64,000 nucleotides of DNA, taken from positions 2,068,001 through 2,132,000 of the forward strand of contig NZ_CP162133.1 in the NCBI RefSeq assembly GCF_040833955.1, given 5' to 3'. A model generated the notes under the pieces. That model was not told where the DNA came from. It ran no database searches and was given only the letters and a program-made list of their open reading frames with translations. Shown here piece after piece: positions 38,992 through 48,476 of this stretch; positions within the stretch are counted from its first letter, which is position 1; each line of letters begins with the position of its first letter. Source of the DNA: Leptospira sp. WS60.C2. GTDB lineage: Bacteria; Spirochaetota; Leptospiria; Leptospirales; Leptospiraceae. The position numbers were made by a program, and so were the translations under genes.

Positions 38992-40218
38992 ATGCTTCAT
39001 CGACTTCGAATTGCCCCCTTCACCGGGATATTAGTCCTCTCTATCTTGGCATGTGCCGGGTCTAATTCCGCGCAAAAAAACCCATCCCTACCAGACAATG
39101 TGGTAACAGCCATGGGAGAGGCCCCTATTTACCAAGGAGACTTGGCTCTTGCTCGTAACAAAGCTCTGAAAGATGCCAAACTCAATGCAATCCGTAAACT
39201 TGTAGGGGAACAAATCACAGAAAAATCTGGAGTCTCCGATGGGCAATCCCTTGGATCGAAACTCTACGGGAAAACCGACAGTTTCGTAAAAAAATACGAC
39301 ATCATTAGCGAAGAGCAGTGGAAACTCGACACACAAGATATGATCCGTTTGAATGTCCGCTGTGAAGTGGAAGCAACCAAACTCTCCACAGCCGTCGATG
39401 CCCTTCTAGACGATGTAGGGAATCCCCGAATTGCAGTCCTTGTGCAAACCGTCGTCAACGGAAAATCATTTCCCATTGGATCAGCAACAAACATCGCCGA
39501 GGCGGAACTCATCGAAAAACTGCGTGCCAAAGGAAACAAAGTGGTAGATAGTTCTCAACTGACGGCTCTCCTCAAAAAAAATCCAAGCCTTGCTAAACTA
39601 GATCTTACCTCTGTAGAAGAAGGGAGCCCCCTACTCACACTCGCACAAGATTCTGGTGCGGAAGTTTTGATTGTGGCAAAAGTCACAACCACAGACCAAA
39701 AACCAGTGGTTCTTCCTGGAGGTAAAAAAACAGATTTTCTAAGTTCCGCCGCAACAGGCCCATACCGCATCATCCAGTTATGGGGTGATGGAAAAATTTT
39801 TGGATCCGGAAGTTTGGAAGGACGAGGCGCAGACATCACCCAAGAAGTTTCCAGAGAACAAGCAGTGAAAGATTGGGCAAACCTAGTCTCGGTGAAAGTG
39901 GGAAAACAAATCAAAGACGAATGGTTTAAACTCACTGAACAAAACACCGTGATTTTAAAATTCAAAGGTCTCGCCTTAGAAGATGCAATCAATTTCAAAA
40001 ACGATTTGATGGAATACACTTCCGTGAAACAAATCAATGATCGCAAAACAGAAATGAATGGATCAGAATGGGAACTCACCTATCCAGGAAAAGAATCTAT
40101 GTTTGCGGAAGAGTTGATGTATAAAAAAGATTCGAGCTTCCGATTCTTAAGTAGCAAAACGTTAAATATTAATAGTTCTAAACGTGGAGTGGTGGAAATC
40201 GAATTTAAAAATAAATGA
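38992..40218 (+). CDS. Lipoprotein with FlgT/LPP20-like N-terminal domain
   Basis: A 408-residue protein read from the ATG at 38992 (AAGGAG 11 bases upstream); the ATG at 38983 is possible but too close to that site. Lipoprotein signal: GILVLSILACAGSN. The start of the mature part (LARNKALKDAKLNAIRKLVG) resembles the helical segment of FlgT and LPP20-type outer-membrane lipoproteins. A second alpha/beta region (IAVLVQTVVNGKSF to AEVLIVAKV) resembles the middle FlgT domain. Probably surface or periplasmic face of the outer membrane; no flagellar genes are adjacent. Confidence 0.8.
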   Translation: MLHRLRIAPFTGILVLSILACAGSNSAQKNPSLPDNVVTAMGEAPIYQGDLALARNKALKDAKLNAIRKLVGEQITEKSGVSDGQSLGSKLYGKTDSFVKKYDIISEEQWKLDTQDMIRLNVRCEVEATKLSTAVDALLDDVGNPRIAVLVQTVVNGKSFPIGSATNIAEAELIEKLRAKGNKVVDSSQLTALLKKNPSLAKLDLTSVEEGSPLLTLAQDSGAEVLIVAKVTTTDQKPVVLPGGKKTDFLSSAATGPYRIIQLWGDGKIFGSGSLEGRGADITQEVSREQAVKDWANLVSVKVGKQIKDEWFKLTEQNTVILKFKGLALEDAINFKNDLMEYTSVKQINDRKTEMNGSEWELTYPGKESMFAEELMYKKDSSFRFLSSKTLNINSSKRGVVEIEFKNK

Positions 40219-40236
40219 TTTAAATTCACATTTTTT

Positions 40237-40611
40237 TCAGTTTCCTGCAGAGAAAAAATTACGAATCTCTGCAGGATCCATGGGTTTTGAAAAATAACGA
40301 CTAATCAAACCATCGGATATTGCGTTTTCAATTTCGGAATTTTTGTCATAGCCAGTCAACAAACCACAAATGATTTTTGGATAGATGGTCTTTACTTGTT
40401 TAATAAGTTCCAATCCATCCATTTCTGGCATACTTAAATCACTCAAAAGATAGCGAATCTCTTGCTCGGCATCCAATCCTTCCAAAGCTTCCAAACCAGA
40501 GGATGCAAGATAAACCTCGAAATCTTTCTTAAACATATCTTTGAATAAGTGAAGATTGAAAAATTCATCATCAACATAGAGAATTTTAATTTTTGCAGAA
40601 GGTTTGTTCAT
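40237..40611 (-). CDS. Stand-alone receiver-domain response regulator
   Basis: A 124-residue receiver only: acidic pair in LYVDDEFFN (Asp14-Asp15), phosphoacceptor Asp58 in LLSDLSMPEMDG, Thr/Ser in GLLTGYDK, Lys in YFSKPMDP. No output domain, so it passes phosphate on or acts by binding. It overlaps the GAF kinase gene by 4 bases, which marks its cognate kinase. Confidence 0.93.
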   Translation of the reverse strand: MNKPSAKIKILYVDDEFFNLHLFKDMFKKDFEVYLASSGLEALEGLDAEQEIRYLLSDLSMPEMDGLELIKQVKTIYPKIICGLLTGYDKNSEIENAISDGLISRYFSKPMDPAEIRNFFSAGN

Positions 40612-41882
40612 TTAACAAGGGGAAGCTCAATTGAAAATTTAGTGCCTTTCCCTAACTCCGATTCAAACTGAATAAAGCCACGATGATCATGTATAATCCT
40701 ATAAGCAATCGATAAACCTAAACCTACTCCTTTTCCAGGTTCCTTCGTCGTAAAAAATGGAGTCATGATTTTATATTTTAACTCAGGACTGATTCCTATC
40801 CCAGTGTCACTAATTTGAACTTGAATGTGATCAGTCATCATACTTGTATCAATGCGCAATTGACCATGTTTCCCATCCATTGCCTGAATTGCATTCGCTA
40901 AAATATTAAGAAAACATTGGTGGATTTTTCCAGAATTCCCTTGAATCAAAACTGAATCTGCTTCGAAATTTCGTACGACTTCGATCCCTTCGCGGAGAGT
41001 ATGAGCTAACATCACCAAACAATGATCTATGGTTTCATGAATATTGATCTTTTCTAGATTAGATTCACTGGCTCTAGTGTATTGATTTAATCCTTTTACA
41101 ATTTTTGAAGTTCGATCAACTCCTTCCTTTATAGCATCTAAATAAAAACTAACTTTTTCCAATTGGTTTGAAGATTCTTTAAAGTATTCCTTGATTCCAT
41201 GGTATCCACCCAATATGAAATTTAGAGGATTATTAATTTCATGCGCAATCCCAGCTGACAACAAACCAAGACTTGCCAATTTCTCCGATTCGATTAATTG
41301 ATTTTGTCTTTCATGTAACTTGGTTAATGTATCTTCTAAAGCATTCGTTCGTTCTTTTACTAACGATTCCAATTTTCGATTGTAATCTTCTAACTGGGAC
41401 TGATAATTGAGACGTTCTAATTCAGCGGCAATTCTACCTGAAAAAAGTTGAAATAATGTTATAACCTGATCCTTATCTTTTTCATAAATTTCATTCTCAT
41501 ATAATCCAACAATCAATCCCATCGTTTCCTGCTTTGAGTTGATCAAAGGAGTTCCGATATAACCTTTTATCTTCATTTCAACTAGCAAAAGATCCTTAGG
41601 AAAAAACTTCTGAACATCAGTAGGATAATAGCAGACATTATTCTCATATACATTTGCACACGGAGTGCCTTCTAAAGAATATGCCATGTTATCGACTAAT
41701 GTCCCTTTTGCAACTAGAGCTACGGTTTTCGATTCATATTTTTCTTTATCAAATAAAGCGATAAAGGTATAGTCTGCCCCAATCACACGAGAAAGTTTTT
41801 CTGTGATTCGATTCAAAAACTCATTTCCATAGGTATTGGAAACTGCTTCGATGATTTCTGATAATAAGCTACCTTGTATCAT
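40608..41882 (-). CDS. GAF-domain sensor histidine kinase
   Basis: A 424-residue soluble kinase. GAF domain (about 8-155) with Cys75 and Cys84, coiled coil (about 160-200), H-box GIAHEINNPLNF with His214, N-box NILANAIQAM, G-box ISDTGIGISPELK, and GKGVGLGLSIAYRII. It signals to the overlapping receiver protein. The ligand of the GAF domain is unknown. Confidence 0.94.
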   Translation of the reverse strand: MIQGSLLSEIIEAVSNTYGNEFLNRITEKLSRVIGADYTFIALFDKEKYESKTVALVAKGTLVDNMAYSLEGTPCANVYENNVCYYPTDVQKFFPKDLLLVEMKIKGYIGTPLINSKQETMGLIVGLYENEIYEKDKDQVITLFQLFSGRIAAELERLNYQSQLEDYNRKLESLVKERTNALEDTLTKLHERQNQLIESEKLASLGLLSAGIAHEINNPLNFILGGYHGIKEYFKESSNQLEKVSFYLDAIKEGVDRTSKIVKGLNQYTRASESNLEKINIHETIDHCLVMLAHTLREGIEVVRNFEADSVLIQGNSGKIHQCFLNILANAIQAMDGKHGQLRIDTSMMTDHIQVQISDTGIGISPELKYKIMTPFFTTKEPGKGVGLGLSIAYRIIHDHRGFIQFESELGKGTKFSIELPLVK

Positions 41883-41939
41883 TTTGATTTTTTTATGATT
41901 GGGGACAATGAATAAAGGATCTCCATCTGAAATTGCTCT

Positions 41940-42488
41940 TTACTTTGAATCATCCTCCTGGGTCTCGCTCACAAGTGGGAGTTTTGTTTGCGTGACATCT
42001 AGAAGTGGGCCCAATTCATATATATTGAAATATCCATATGCTTTTAGCGAATTGTATGTAGAAAGATTCAGGGAAGCAGCAGGACTTTTGGCAGCGAAAG
42101 CTTGTTCATTGCCTGAAAAATTATTATTACAATAGATCAATATTTTGGTTTTTTGTTCTGGGATCACACTCGCTAAACTGTCTTTAGTAAATTCCGTGAA
42201 AGGTAAATTTACTGCTCCCTTAATGTGTAACATTCGGAATCGGTTTTCACTTCTCGCATCCAAAACAACAACACCTTCTTCCGACATCATTTTTAGAAAA
42301 TCTTCTTCCGTTAGGCGGTGAGATTCTCGTTCTGTTTCCGAGCGGTTGACAATCTTTTTGAATTCTTGATAATCAATGAGACGATTGGGTATGGGAACAA
42401 TCTCTTGTTTTTTCTGTCTTTTTGAGATGGTTTTTGCATGAACTGGCAACAGAAACACGACTAAAAAGAAAAACAAAATTGGTTTCAT
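41940..42488 (-). CDS. Exported rhodanese-like protein
   Basis: A 182-residue protein with a signal peptide (MKPILFFFLVVFLLPVHA) and a rhodanese domain: VVVLDARSENRFRMLHIKGA and the active-site loop ILIYCNNNFSGNEQ with Cys at the usual position. It would act in the periplasm in sulfur transfer or redox chemistry. Start at 42488 chosen for the signal peptide and AGGGGAATGTG upstream; a start six codons earlier is less likely. Confidence 0.85.
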   Translation of the reverse strand: MKPILFFFLVVFLLPVHAKTISKRQKKQEIVPIPNRLIDYQEFKKIVNRSETERESHRLTEEDFLKMMSEEGVVVLDARSENRFRMLHIKGAVNLPFTEFTKDSLASVIPEQKTKILIYCNNNFSGNEQAFAAKSPAASLNLSTYNSLKAYGYFNIYELGPLLDVTQTKLPLVSETQEDDSK

Positions 42489-42594
42489 CACATTCCCCTG
42501 AATCAAAATACCGTTTAGTTTAGTATGTCAACCTAGGAGAACTCAAACCTTTTTTCGACTTGCCAGGGAAAATAGAAGAAATGGAGTGAAAGGA

Positions 42595-43107
42595 ATGAGT
42601 ACATTACGCGCTGTTATCAAAACCAATAAAGGTGAAATCCGTATTGATCTGTTTCCAGACAAAACGCCTAATACCGTAGCCAATTTTGTGAACCTTGCCC
42701 AAAGGAATTTTTACAATGGCTTAAAATTCCACCGTGTCATCGCTGATTTTATGATCCAAGGTGGTTGCCCCCTAGGGACAGGCACAGGAGGACCAGGTTA
42801 TAAGTTCCGAGATGAATTTGATTCTAGTCTCAAACATAACAAACCAGGGATCCTTTCTATGGCAAATGCGGGACCTGCAACCAACGGAAGTCAATTTTTT
42901 ATTACCCATGTTCCCACACCATGGCTCGATGGAAAACATTCCGTATTTGGTGCAGTGGTAGATGCATCAGACCAAGAAGTTGTGAACGCAATCCGTCAAG
43001 GTGATACCATTGAAACCATCACCGTTGAAGGAGATCCTTCTGGGGTGTTTGCAGTGGCAAAACCATATTTGGATGAGTGGAACCAAGTTTTAGATTCTAG
43101 AAAATAA
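42595..43107 (+). CDS. Peptidyl-prolyl cis-trans isomerase, cyclophilin type
   Basis: A 170-residue cytosolic cyclophilin. The catalytic Arg is in [38 protein letters not shown] carries the rest of the proline-binding pocket. No signal peptide, so a PpiB-like folding helper. The ATG at 42595 has GGAG 8 bases upstream; a GTG three codons earlier is possible. Confidence 0.94.
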   Translation: MSTLRAVIKTNKGEIRIDLFPDKTPNTVANFVNLAQRNFYNGLKFHRVIADFMIQGGCPLGTGTGGPGYKFRDEFDSSLKHNKPGILSMANAGPATNGSQFFITHVPTPWLDGKHSVFGAVVDASDQEVVNAIRQGDTIETITVEGDPSGVFAVAKPYLDEWNQVLDSRK

Positions 43108-43435
43108 AGATTGCGATAATTCTTTTCTTTCCCAGTGTCTAATCATTATGAGAAAGAAAAGAAAACCAACGGCAATTACCGAAATCAAATTGGCTTCTCG
43201 GACGATCTTTTCCTTGAAACCAACAAAAATCAAACCATCCAAAAAAATCTATTCCCGAAAAGGCAACAAAGACCTTTCGGGAATGTTTTTTAATGTCATT
43301 CTTAACATGAACCTCATATAACATTTGTTTCCCTATATTCTCTTCATTTTTTATTCCGAGCTATAGACGCATGAATACCTTCAATCATGCAAAATCAAAA
43401 TTGAAAGATTTTTCAAATTAAATACATTTTCCACT
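43108..43435 (+). other. Intergenic region with no gene
   Basis: This 328-base stretch between the cyclophilin gene and the DedA/ATP-grasp gene holds a strong hairpin terminator (listed separately) and an AT-rich tail. A minus-strand open frame of 61 codons crosses the hairpin and is not credible. A short plus-strand frame from ATG 43371 (16 codons) ends at 43420 and may be the displaced N-terminus of the next gene. Confidence 0.5.
43251..43291 (+). terminator. Strong hairpin terminator, probably bidirectional
   Basis: ATTCCCGAAAAGG (43251-43263) pairs with CCTTTCGGGAAT (43273-43284), 12 pairs with one bulged base. It is followed on the plus strand by six T and on the minus strand by seven T. 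Likely the terminator of the cyclophilin transcript. Confidence 0.75.
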
Positions 43436-45052
43436 TTGACTGTTTCAATATTCATATCTCTATTCTTTGCAACTCTCATTTCCGAGGATATAACTTGTAT
43501 CACCGGAGGAATGATGGTTGCTCAATCAAATACAGAATTTCTTTTGATTTACTTACCCATCTCATTGGGAATTTTTATCGGAGATTTAGCATTATACTTT
43601 CTTGGAAAGATTAGCAGAAAAGGTATCTCAATTCTAAAAAGATATGAAAACGAAATCAGAAAATTAGAAAAAATCGAGATACTTAATTCTCTCAAAAGAA
43701 ACGATGTGAAAACAATTTTCTTATCACGATTTTTACCTGGAACTAGACTTCCAATTTACCTTTTGTGCGGATTTTTAGAAATGTCCTTTTTGGTTTTTAT
43801 AGTCACTACTTTTGTTGCCGTTAGTATTTGGACAGGAATGATAATTTATATTAGTTCTATTTTCCAAAAACAGATGCTAAACTACTTCCAAGGAAATTAT
43901 ATTTTAATCGTCCTATTTACATCATTCGTTTTCATGTTTTTTCTTCTGCGATTTATAAGAATATTATTTTCCAAAAAAGAAAGAATCGAATTTTCCACCT
44001 CGATTCAAAAAGCTATCAAACCTGAATTTTGGCCAAGCTTTATTTTTTATCTACCTCTTTTACCTTACATTATTCTTTTATCTATACGATATCGAGGAGT
44101 TCGATATATCACAACAGTAAACCCAGCAATTGAAGCCTCAGGCATAGCAGGTGAATCAAAGGCAGGCATACTTGATTTATTACCGCAATCCTATATCGCT
44201 AAATATATATTTATCGAATCTTCTAAAATATATACAAAACAAATGATAATAAAACAAATTAAATCTAAACAGTTATCATTTCCTTTGATTTTAAAACCTG
44301 ATAAAGGAGAAAGAGGCTTTGCCGTTCAAAAAGTTCATTCAGTAGCGGAAATTATAGAAAAAATAAATAAAATTCGCATCAACTGGATTCTGCAAGAGTT
44401 TATTCCAGGTTCAGAAATTGGTTTATTCTATATCAAATACCCTAACGAAAATAATGGTAAAATTTTTTCTATAACGATTAAAACTTTTCCCGAGATCATG
44501 GGTGATGGAAAATCGAATCTTAAAACTTTAATCTGCAACCACAATCGATATAAATACCAGAAAGAGACTCACTTAAAGAATAACATTTCTAAGCTATATT
44601 CTGTGCCAAAAGCAGGTGACGTTGTCAAAATTGGAGAAATCGGAAATCACGTATTAGGTTGTATGTTTGAAGATGGCAAAGAAATCATTACTCCAAAACT
44701 TTCAGAAAAAATTAACAAAATTATGGCAAAAACAAAAGGAGTTTATTTCGGTCGATTTGATATCCGATATTCAAATTTAAGTAACTTAAAAAAAGGAAAG
44801 AATTTCAAAATTATTGAATTAAATGGGGCAACAAGCGAATCAACTAACTTATATGACCCTCGTTTTAAAATTTGGGAAATGTATTCAATTTTATTTCACC
44901 AATGGACTGAGCTCTATAAAATTGGATATACAAATTTCAAATCAGGAGCAAAGTTATATCCCTATAAAGAACTGATTCAGCTTATATACAAACACTTCAC
45001 TTACAAAAAATCAATCACTCTTCAAGAAGGATCCATTCAAAGCAGTGATTAA
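43436..45052 (+). CDS. DedA (VTT) membrane domain fused to an ATP-grasp ligase domain
   Basis: A 538-residue two-part protein. Residues 1-175 are a DedA/VTT membrane domain: SEDITCITGG re-entrant segment, and the hallmark SRFLPGTRLPIYLLCG (97-112). A further hydrophobic segment lies near 200-217. Residues 235-500 are an ATP-grasp domain: FPLILKPDKGERGF (282-295), ILQEFIPGSEIGLFY, and the metal-site strands YFGRFDIRYS (437-446) and IIELNGATSES (459-469). The only start in frame is TTG at 43436 with no ribosome binding site; the N-terminus looks about 25 residues short for DedA and an ATG lies in another frame just upstream. AT-rich composition. Substrate unknown. Confidence 0.8.
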   Translation: MTVSIFISLFFATLISEDITCITGGMMVAQSNTEFLLIYLPISLGIFIGDLALYFLGKISRKGISILKRYENEIRKLEKIEILNSLKRNDVKTIFLSRFLPGTRLPIYLLCGFLEMSFLVFIVTTFVAVSIWTGMIIYISSIFQKQMLNYFQGNYILIVLFTSFVFMFFLLRFIRILFSKKERIEFSTSIQKAIKPEFWPSFIFYLPLLPYIILLSIRYRGVRYITTVNPAIEASGIAGESKAGILDLLPQSYIAKYIFIESSKIYTKQMIIKQIKSKQLSFPLILKPDKGERGFAVQKVHSVAEIIEKINKIRINWILQEFIPGSEIGLFYIKYPNENNGKIFSITIKTFPEIMGDGKSNLKTLICNHNRYKYQKETHLKNNISKLYSVPKAGDVVKIGEIGNHVLGCMFEDGKEIITPKLSEKINKIMAKTKGVYFGRFDIRYSNLSNLKKGKNFKIIELNGATSESTNLYDPRFKIWEMYSILFHQWTELYKIGYTNFKSGAKLYPYKELIQLIYKHFTYKKSITLQEGSIQSSD

Positions 45053-45456
45053 CGATTCTTTGAAATAATTCGTAAGAGTGGACTCTTATAAAAATCACAA
45101 TATCCCAAATAAAGGGAAGAAATAAACACAATAATTGCTAATATAAACAACAATCCCCCATCACCATTTACGGCTATTCCTAAAAACACTATATGAGATA
45201 GTATTGCGCCAAGCATTAGATTAATGACAATGCCTGCCCCTAACCAAACAAAATTCGGAAACATTAATAAAAGAATGGCAACCGTTTCTAGTATCGCCGT
45301 ACCAATTCTCCCCCAAGGCTCCATTCCCAAGGATTGAAAAATGTAAACAGACTCTTTCGCCCCAGAGTATTTAAAAAAAAGGGTTTGTCCCAAAATGACG
45401 ATCGATAAAATTCTCATCGTTTGATATAAATATTTGTTATAATATTGCATAAGCAT
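45049..45456 (-). CDS. DoxX-family membrane protein
   Basis: A 135-residue protein with four membrane segments. The DoxX signature is FKYSGAKESVYIFQSLGMEP followed by ILETVAILLLMFP. DoxX proteins are small integral membrane proteins, some linked to thiosulfate oxidation or stress. The start has AGGA 7 bases upstream. The 3' end overlaps the convergent fusion gene by 4 bases. Confidence 0.85.
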   Translation of the reverse strand: MLMQYYNKYLYQTMRILSIVILGQTLFFKYSGAKESVYIFQSLGMEPWGRIGTAILETVAILLLMFPNFVWLGAGIVINLMLGAILSHIVFLGIAVNGDGGLLFILAIIVFISSLYLGYCDFYKSPLLRIISKNR

Positions 45457-45520
45457 ACTTAATTCCTAAAACTAGACTGATTAAATGATACATAAATAAA
45501 CAAGAAAGAAAATACATAAT

Positions 45521-46795
45521 CTATAATAACAAGTCTGCACTATACATATGTCGAAATTGAGCGTTTGGTTTTAACAGATTCAAAGGATCTGCATATTTCG
45601 GCATAAAACCCTTCACCAAGTACATTGGTATATCCCCTTTACCTTTTGCTGAAACAAGACCTCTCGGTTCACAAATGAAAACATCCTTTACGAGTTCATA
45701 AGTATCATGCGAAATATTTACCTCACCAACGATGCCAGAACTTTCCAATCGGCTTGCAGTATTTACGGTATCTCCCCATACATCATATGCAAATTTATTA
45801 CTACCAACGACACCTGCCACTAATGGACCTACGTGAATGCCCAGACGTATTTGCCAGAATTCTCTTCCACGCAAACTATGAAGCTCTTTTTCTTCCAGCA
45901 TAAACGATTGAAACCCTAGACCACATAATATCGCATCTAATGCAAAAGTCTTATTTTCAATTGGAACCCCACCAACAGCCATATAGGCATCACCAATCGT
46001 TTTTATCTTTTCCATCCTATATTTTTTACAAGTTTCATCAAATCTTTTGAAAATTTTATCTAACTCACCAACCAAAGTTTCGGGATCCATCGCTTCCGCA
46101 ATGGAAGTAAAAGAAGCCATATCACAAAATAAGACAGAAGCAATTTCAAATCTCTTAGGAACGACAAAATCATTCTGCTTAAGTTCATCTGCAATAAATT
46201 TTGGTAAAATATTTAAAAGCAGTTCATCTGACTTTTTTCTTTCAATATTCAAATTTCTAGATAAAATAAAAATCAATATTCCTGTCAGTATCTGTACAAA
46301 TATGTAATTACCACCAACATCCATATATCGGTCCATTTCGTTTGAATATCCCACAATCAAATCTTTATGAGTATATTCAACGTAAAACAATGACGCAGAA
46401 GAAACTATATAAATCAAATAAACGAGATATATGTTGTGGTTTCTTATTAAAATAAGAGCTATTACCAACGCAGGTATAAAATAGTAATGGTTTCCTCCTA
46501 CGGAACCACCATTCATAAACCACATAGCACACAAATAGAATAAAATAGTCAAATTAAACGGCCAATATAGCACATAATATATATTCTTCACTCGAGAAAG
46601 AAAATACATAAACAACATAAGAGAACCAGAAACCAAATTTAAAACAAAGAGTATCAAGAAGTTCTCCAAGTAATAAACGCCAAAAACACCAATTATATTT
46701 AGGCTTCCATTCACAAGCGCAACAGAATTAAAAAGTCGATGCTCCAAAGAATGATACTTCGGATTTCCAAATAATAGATACGCAAATTTAATCAT
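45521..46795 (-). CDS. Membrane-bound class III adenylate cyclase
   Basis: A 424-residue protein with about six N-terminal membrane segments (20-190) and a C-terminal class III cyclase domain. Metal-binding aspartates are in VLFCDMASF and IGDAYMAVGG. Base-selecting Lys in EKIKTIGD and Asp in YDVWGDTVN point to ATP rather than GTP. The transition-state Asn/Arg are in NTASRLES. It should make cAMP in the cytosol, but the signal sensed is unknown. Overlaps the DinB-like gene by 8 bases. Confidence 0.93.
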   Translation of the reverse strand: MIKFAYLLFGNPKYHSLEHRLFNSVALVNGSLNIIGVFGVYYLENFLILFVLNLVSGSLMLFMYFLSRVKNIYYVLYWPFNLTILFYLCAMWFMNGGSVGGNHYYFIPALVIALILIRNHNIYLVYLIYIVSSASLFYVEYTHKDLIVGYSNEMDRYMDVGGNYIFVQILTGILIFILSRNLNIERKKSDELLLNILPKFIADELKQNDFVVPKRFEIASVLFCDMASFTSIAEAMDPETLVGELDKIFKRFDETCKKYRMEKIKTIGDAYMAVGGVPIENKTFALDAILCGLGFQSFMLEEKELHSLRGREFWQIRLGIHVGPLVAGVVGSNKFAYDVWGDTVNTASRLESSGIVGEVNISHDTYELVKDVFICEPRGLVSAKGKGDIPMYLVKGFMPKYADPLNLLKPNAQFRHMYSADLLL

Positions 46796-47312
46796 TTACT
46801 ATAATTCCCCGTGTCCTTGATTTATCAAATATTTGTGTAGCTATGGAAACACCAAAGGCTTCCGGTAAATTCAATGTCGGCATTACGTTTCGAAACACTA
46901 ATTGCAGAATTGCTAAATGATGAACAGCATGTTCATTACAATATGAAATTTCTCTAAACACTGTTGACCTCAATTCGATAAATCCATTTTCAGTGTTCTC
47001 ACTCACCTGAATCATTATTTCTTTATCTTGCTCTATTTTTTGAATTTCTATTGCTAACAGTTCTATAAACTCCTTCACAAAACTCAAATCTGTTTCAAGC
47101 TTCATTGATCTTTTTCGAGAATCATAATTAATAATACCTCTCTCGAAACCAAGTAGTAATTCTTGATAAAACTCCAATATATGACGAATATGTTTTGAAA
47201 TACTACCCTCTCCTAATAATTTTTGAACTTCACTGTATTCCGATTCCGAAATCTGTTCAATGATAGACAGTATCGAAGTAAATATGTGATTTGACTGGTT
47301 GATCAGTTCCAA
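46788..47312 (-). CDS. DinB-like four-helix protein
   Basis: A 174-residue helical protein. Histidines in GEGSISKHIRHILEFYQEL (about 35-53) and CNEHAVHHLAILQ fit the metal-binding triad of DinB/YfiT-type four-helix bundles. The family includes thiol-dependent transferases and hydrolases, but the reaction is unknown here. It is translationally coupled to the adenylate cyclase. Confidence 0.7.
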   Translation of the reverse strand: MELINQSNHIFTSILSIIEQISESEYSEVQKLLGEGSISKHIRHILEFYQELLLGFERGIINYDSRKRSMKLETDLSFVKEFIELLAIEIQKIEQDKEIMIQVSENTENGFIELRSTVFREISYCNEHAVHHLAILQLVFRNVMPTLNLPEAFGVSIATQIFDKSRTRGIIVND

Positions 47313-47369
47313 AGTATTTTCCTATCTCTCAAGAGAATTCATTATTATTTGTCTAAACTATTTTAAAAA

Positions 47370-48224
47370 TCACACCGAAGTTTTCCCTGCTCTAAATTGA
47401 GACGGAGATTCTTTGACATATTTTTTAAATAGTTTTGTAAATTGGCTAATATCATCGAATCCTAATTCATCTGATATTTCCTTGATTGGTTTTAACGAAA
47501 ACAAAAGAAGTCGTTTTGCTTCCAGAATAATACGGTTATGAATGATCACCAAAGGTGAATTTAAATTTGCAGACTTTAGGATTTCAGAGAGTTTTTTCGG
47601 CTGAATTCCCAATAAAAACGCATAATCACTTACTAATCTATTTTTCTTAAAATTTAATTCAACAAGCAAGTTAAATTGACGAATGACCTCGATGTCTTTA
47701 TAAGTTCCGTTTATTTTTTTTATCTTATTTCTTCCAATCCGAGTCAAATGAATGATTAAGATCTTAAGCAAACTAACAAGCATTTCTTCTTGAACTGGAT
47801 CATTTACCAAAAACTCCTTATGGAACAAATCAATTATGTTCCGAAAAGAATTTCCTTCTGCTTCAGAAAAAGAAAGAACTGAAAAGGATTGAGCACCGTA
47901 GAACAAAATCCCATTGCACGAAACTTCGTGATCATGATCACGTATACAATAAAACTCCCGATTAAAAGAAATGCAGCTAAGCGGAGGTTGGTCTTTCTTT
48001 AATCTCAAATAATTCAATGCCGTGATCGTGCAAAATGTTGATTTTGGCATCCGGATTATTTTATCATCACAGAAAAACTCTATTTCTTCTTTACTTAAAT
48101 TCCAAAATATATGATTTGCATTAGGATTAGAAAACGCCACATTTTGGCTCTCAGCCAAGTTCTCCGTAAAATGAAAAAAAGAGCCCGATTTTTGACCTGA
48201 GAATTGGAAAGTTTTAGATTTCAT
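47370..48224 (-). CDS. AraC-family transcriptional regulator
   Basis: A 284-residue regulator. The C-terminal pair of helix-turn-helix motifs is clear: RIILEAKRLLLFSLKPIKE and ISDELGFDDISQFTKLFKK, ending KESPSQFRAG. The N-terminal part (1-150) may be a cupin-like sensor. It lies 57 bases upstream of the DinB-like gene on the same strand and may control that gene and the cyclase. Confidence 0.9.
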   Translation of the reverse strand: MKSKTFQFSGQKSGSFFHFTENLAESQNVAFSNPNANHIFWNLSKEEIEFFCDDKIIRMPKSTFCTITALNYLRLKKDQPPLSCISFNREFYCIRDHDHEVSCNGILFYGAQSFSVLSFSEAEGNSFRNIIDLFHKEFLVNDPVQEEMLVSLLKILIIHLTRIGRNKIKKINGTYKDIEVIRQFNLLVELNFKKNRLVSDYAFLLGIQPKKLSEILKSANLNSPLVIIHNRIILEAKRLLLFSLKPIKEISDELGFDDISQFTKLFKKYVKESPSQFRAGKTSV

Positions 48225-48476
48225 CTATATTTTGGTTTCTCAATCGAACTTATCAGCATAGCTAACCGTATCATATTTGAAAGAGCCTGAAAAGGTCATT
48301 GTTTCATTTTTGTTTGTCAATTTTTCTTTTTTTATGTAGTTCCACTTGAATTGATTTTCCTCCTTTCATTAAAATATTGAAAATCGAATCAAACTGTTCA
48401 TTTCCAAAAAAACAAAGGAAAAATTGGGAAGGTATCAAAAGTGACAAATAGATTTCCCTAATCCATCACTGCCCTA

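Noticed and set aside
43139..43324. Minus-strand open frame of 61 codons
   Set aside because: It runs through the strong terminator hairpin, lacks a ribosome binding site and has unusual composition (many Phe and Trp).
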